DNA from: an uncultured Bifidobacterium sp.
Lineage (GTDB): Bacteria > Actinomycetota > Actinomycetes > Actinomycetales > Bifidobacteriaceae
Length of the DNA: 64,000 nt
NCBI RefSeq assembly: GCF_945269915.1
Contig: NZ_CALYOY010000004.1
Coordinates: forward strand, 18,652-82,651
Direction of reading: 5' to 3'
Positions 63,968 through 64,000 of the stretch are shown here, piece after piece. The position numbers and the translations under genes were made by a program. The notes under the pieces are model-generated. The model searched no databases. It saw only the letters and a list, made by a program, of their open reading frames with translations, and was not told the origin of the DNA. Numbering within the stretch: position 1 is the stretch's first letter; the number at the start of each line of letters is the position of its first letter.

Positions 63968-64000
63968 TTGTACATCATCACCAATGCAATGAAGAATATC
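63968..64000 (+). CDS. Start of a possible ABC permease; 3' end outside window
   Basis: TTG followed by codons for YIITNAMKNI, after GAAAGGG (63954-63960). Many FtsX-fold ABC permeases begin this way (MYxxKNAxKNI). Only 11 residues are visible, so the call rests on this N-terminal pattern and the ribosome site. Confidence 0.35.
   Translation, partial: MYIITNAMKNI

Overview
The window is chromosomal DNA from a high-GC Gram-positive actinobacterium, most likely a member of the Bifidobacteriaceae. The evidence is the dense GC-rich coding, a Pup-modification operon with no 20S proteasome genes, a degenerate PriA, a very long NAD-dependent DNA ligase, a CIRCE-controlled groEL with no groES beside it, a single-chain EcfA-EcfA'-EcfT transporter, and many small actinobacterial families (DUF3027, LytR_C, WXG100, long-form CspB). 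No phage, insertion sequence, CRISPR array, rRNA or tRNA was seen. The species is not identified.

Layout. 1-3976: priA (5' cut), a HAD phosphatase and fmt. 4109-9957: the pupylation operon arc-dop-(inositol-phosphatase-like)-pup-pafA, closed by a perfect hairpin shared with convergent hup (HU). 10578-14494: a large YbhN-type membrane protein with a degenerate kinase-like middle, then purB. 14574-21705, all minus strand: a MoxR ATPase, DUF58, membrane anchor, two VWA proteins, a coiled-coil membrane protein, a WXG100-like protein and an alpha/beta hydrolase, mostly with overlapping start and stop codons. 21776-25662: ung, a LytR_C protein, cspA and groEL with two tandem CIRCE operators. 25868-31675: a lone WXG100 protein, a TPM-domain protein, a PhoP/PhoR-like two-component pair, a long CspB and DUF3027. 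31812-34460: clpC. 34650-37916, minus: a riboflavin ECF transporter (RibU plus fused AA'T) under an FMN riboswitch. 38212-45024: an ECF sigma factor operon with a membrane protein and two ABC exporters. 45115-48771: a galactofuranosyltransferase-like GT2, a histidine-phosphatase-fold protein, a nitroreductase and polyphosphate glucokinase. 48840-53840: an aminotransferase, an MFS sugar transporter and a GH3 beta-glucosidase, probably a glycoside-use block. 54014-63735: a polytopic envelope protein, a 1174-residue TPR protein coupled to ligA, and an Mrp/ApbC iron-sulfur carrier. The last bases hold the start of what may be an ABC permease.

How the genes work together. Protein quality control is prominent: pupylation, GroEL, ClpC and cold-shock proteins. 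Three units look like self-contained envelope or transport systems: the MoxR/VWA/WXG cluster, the riboflavin ECF unit and the sigma-factor-driven ABC operon. The least explained parts are the MoxR-to-hydrolase cluster, the inositol-phosphatase-like protein inside the Pup operon (it has lost a metal-binding Asp), and the large TPR protein whose end overlaps ligA.
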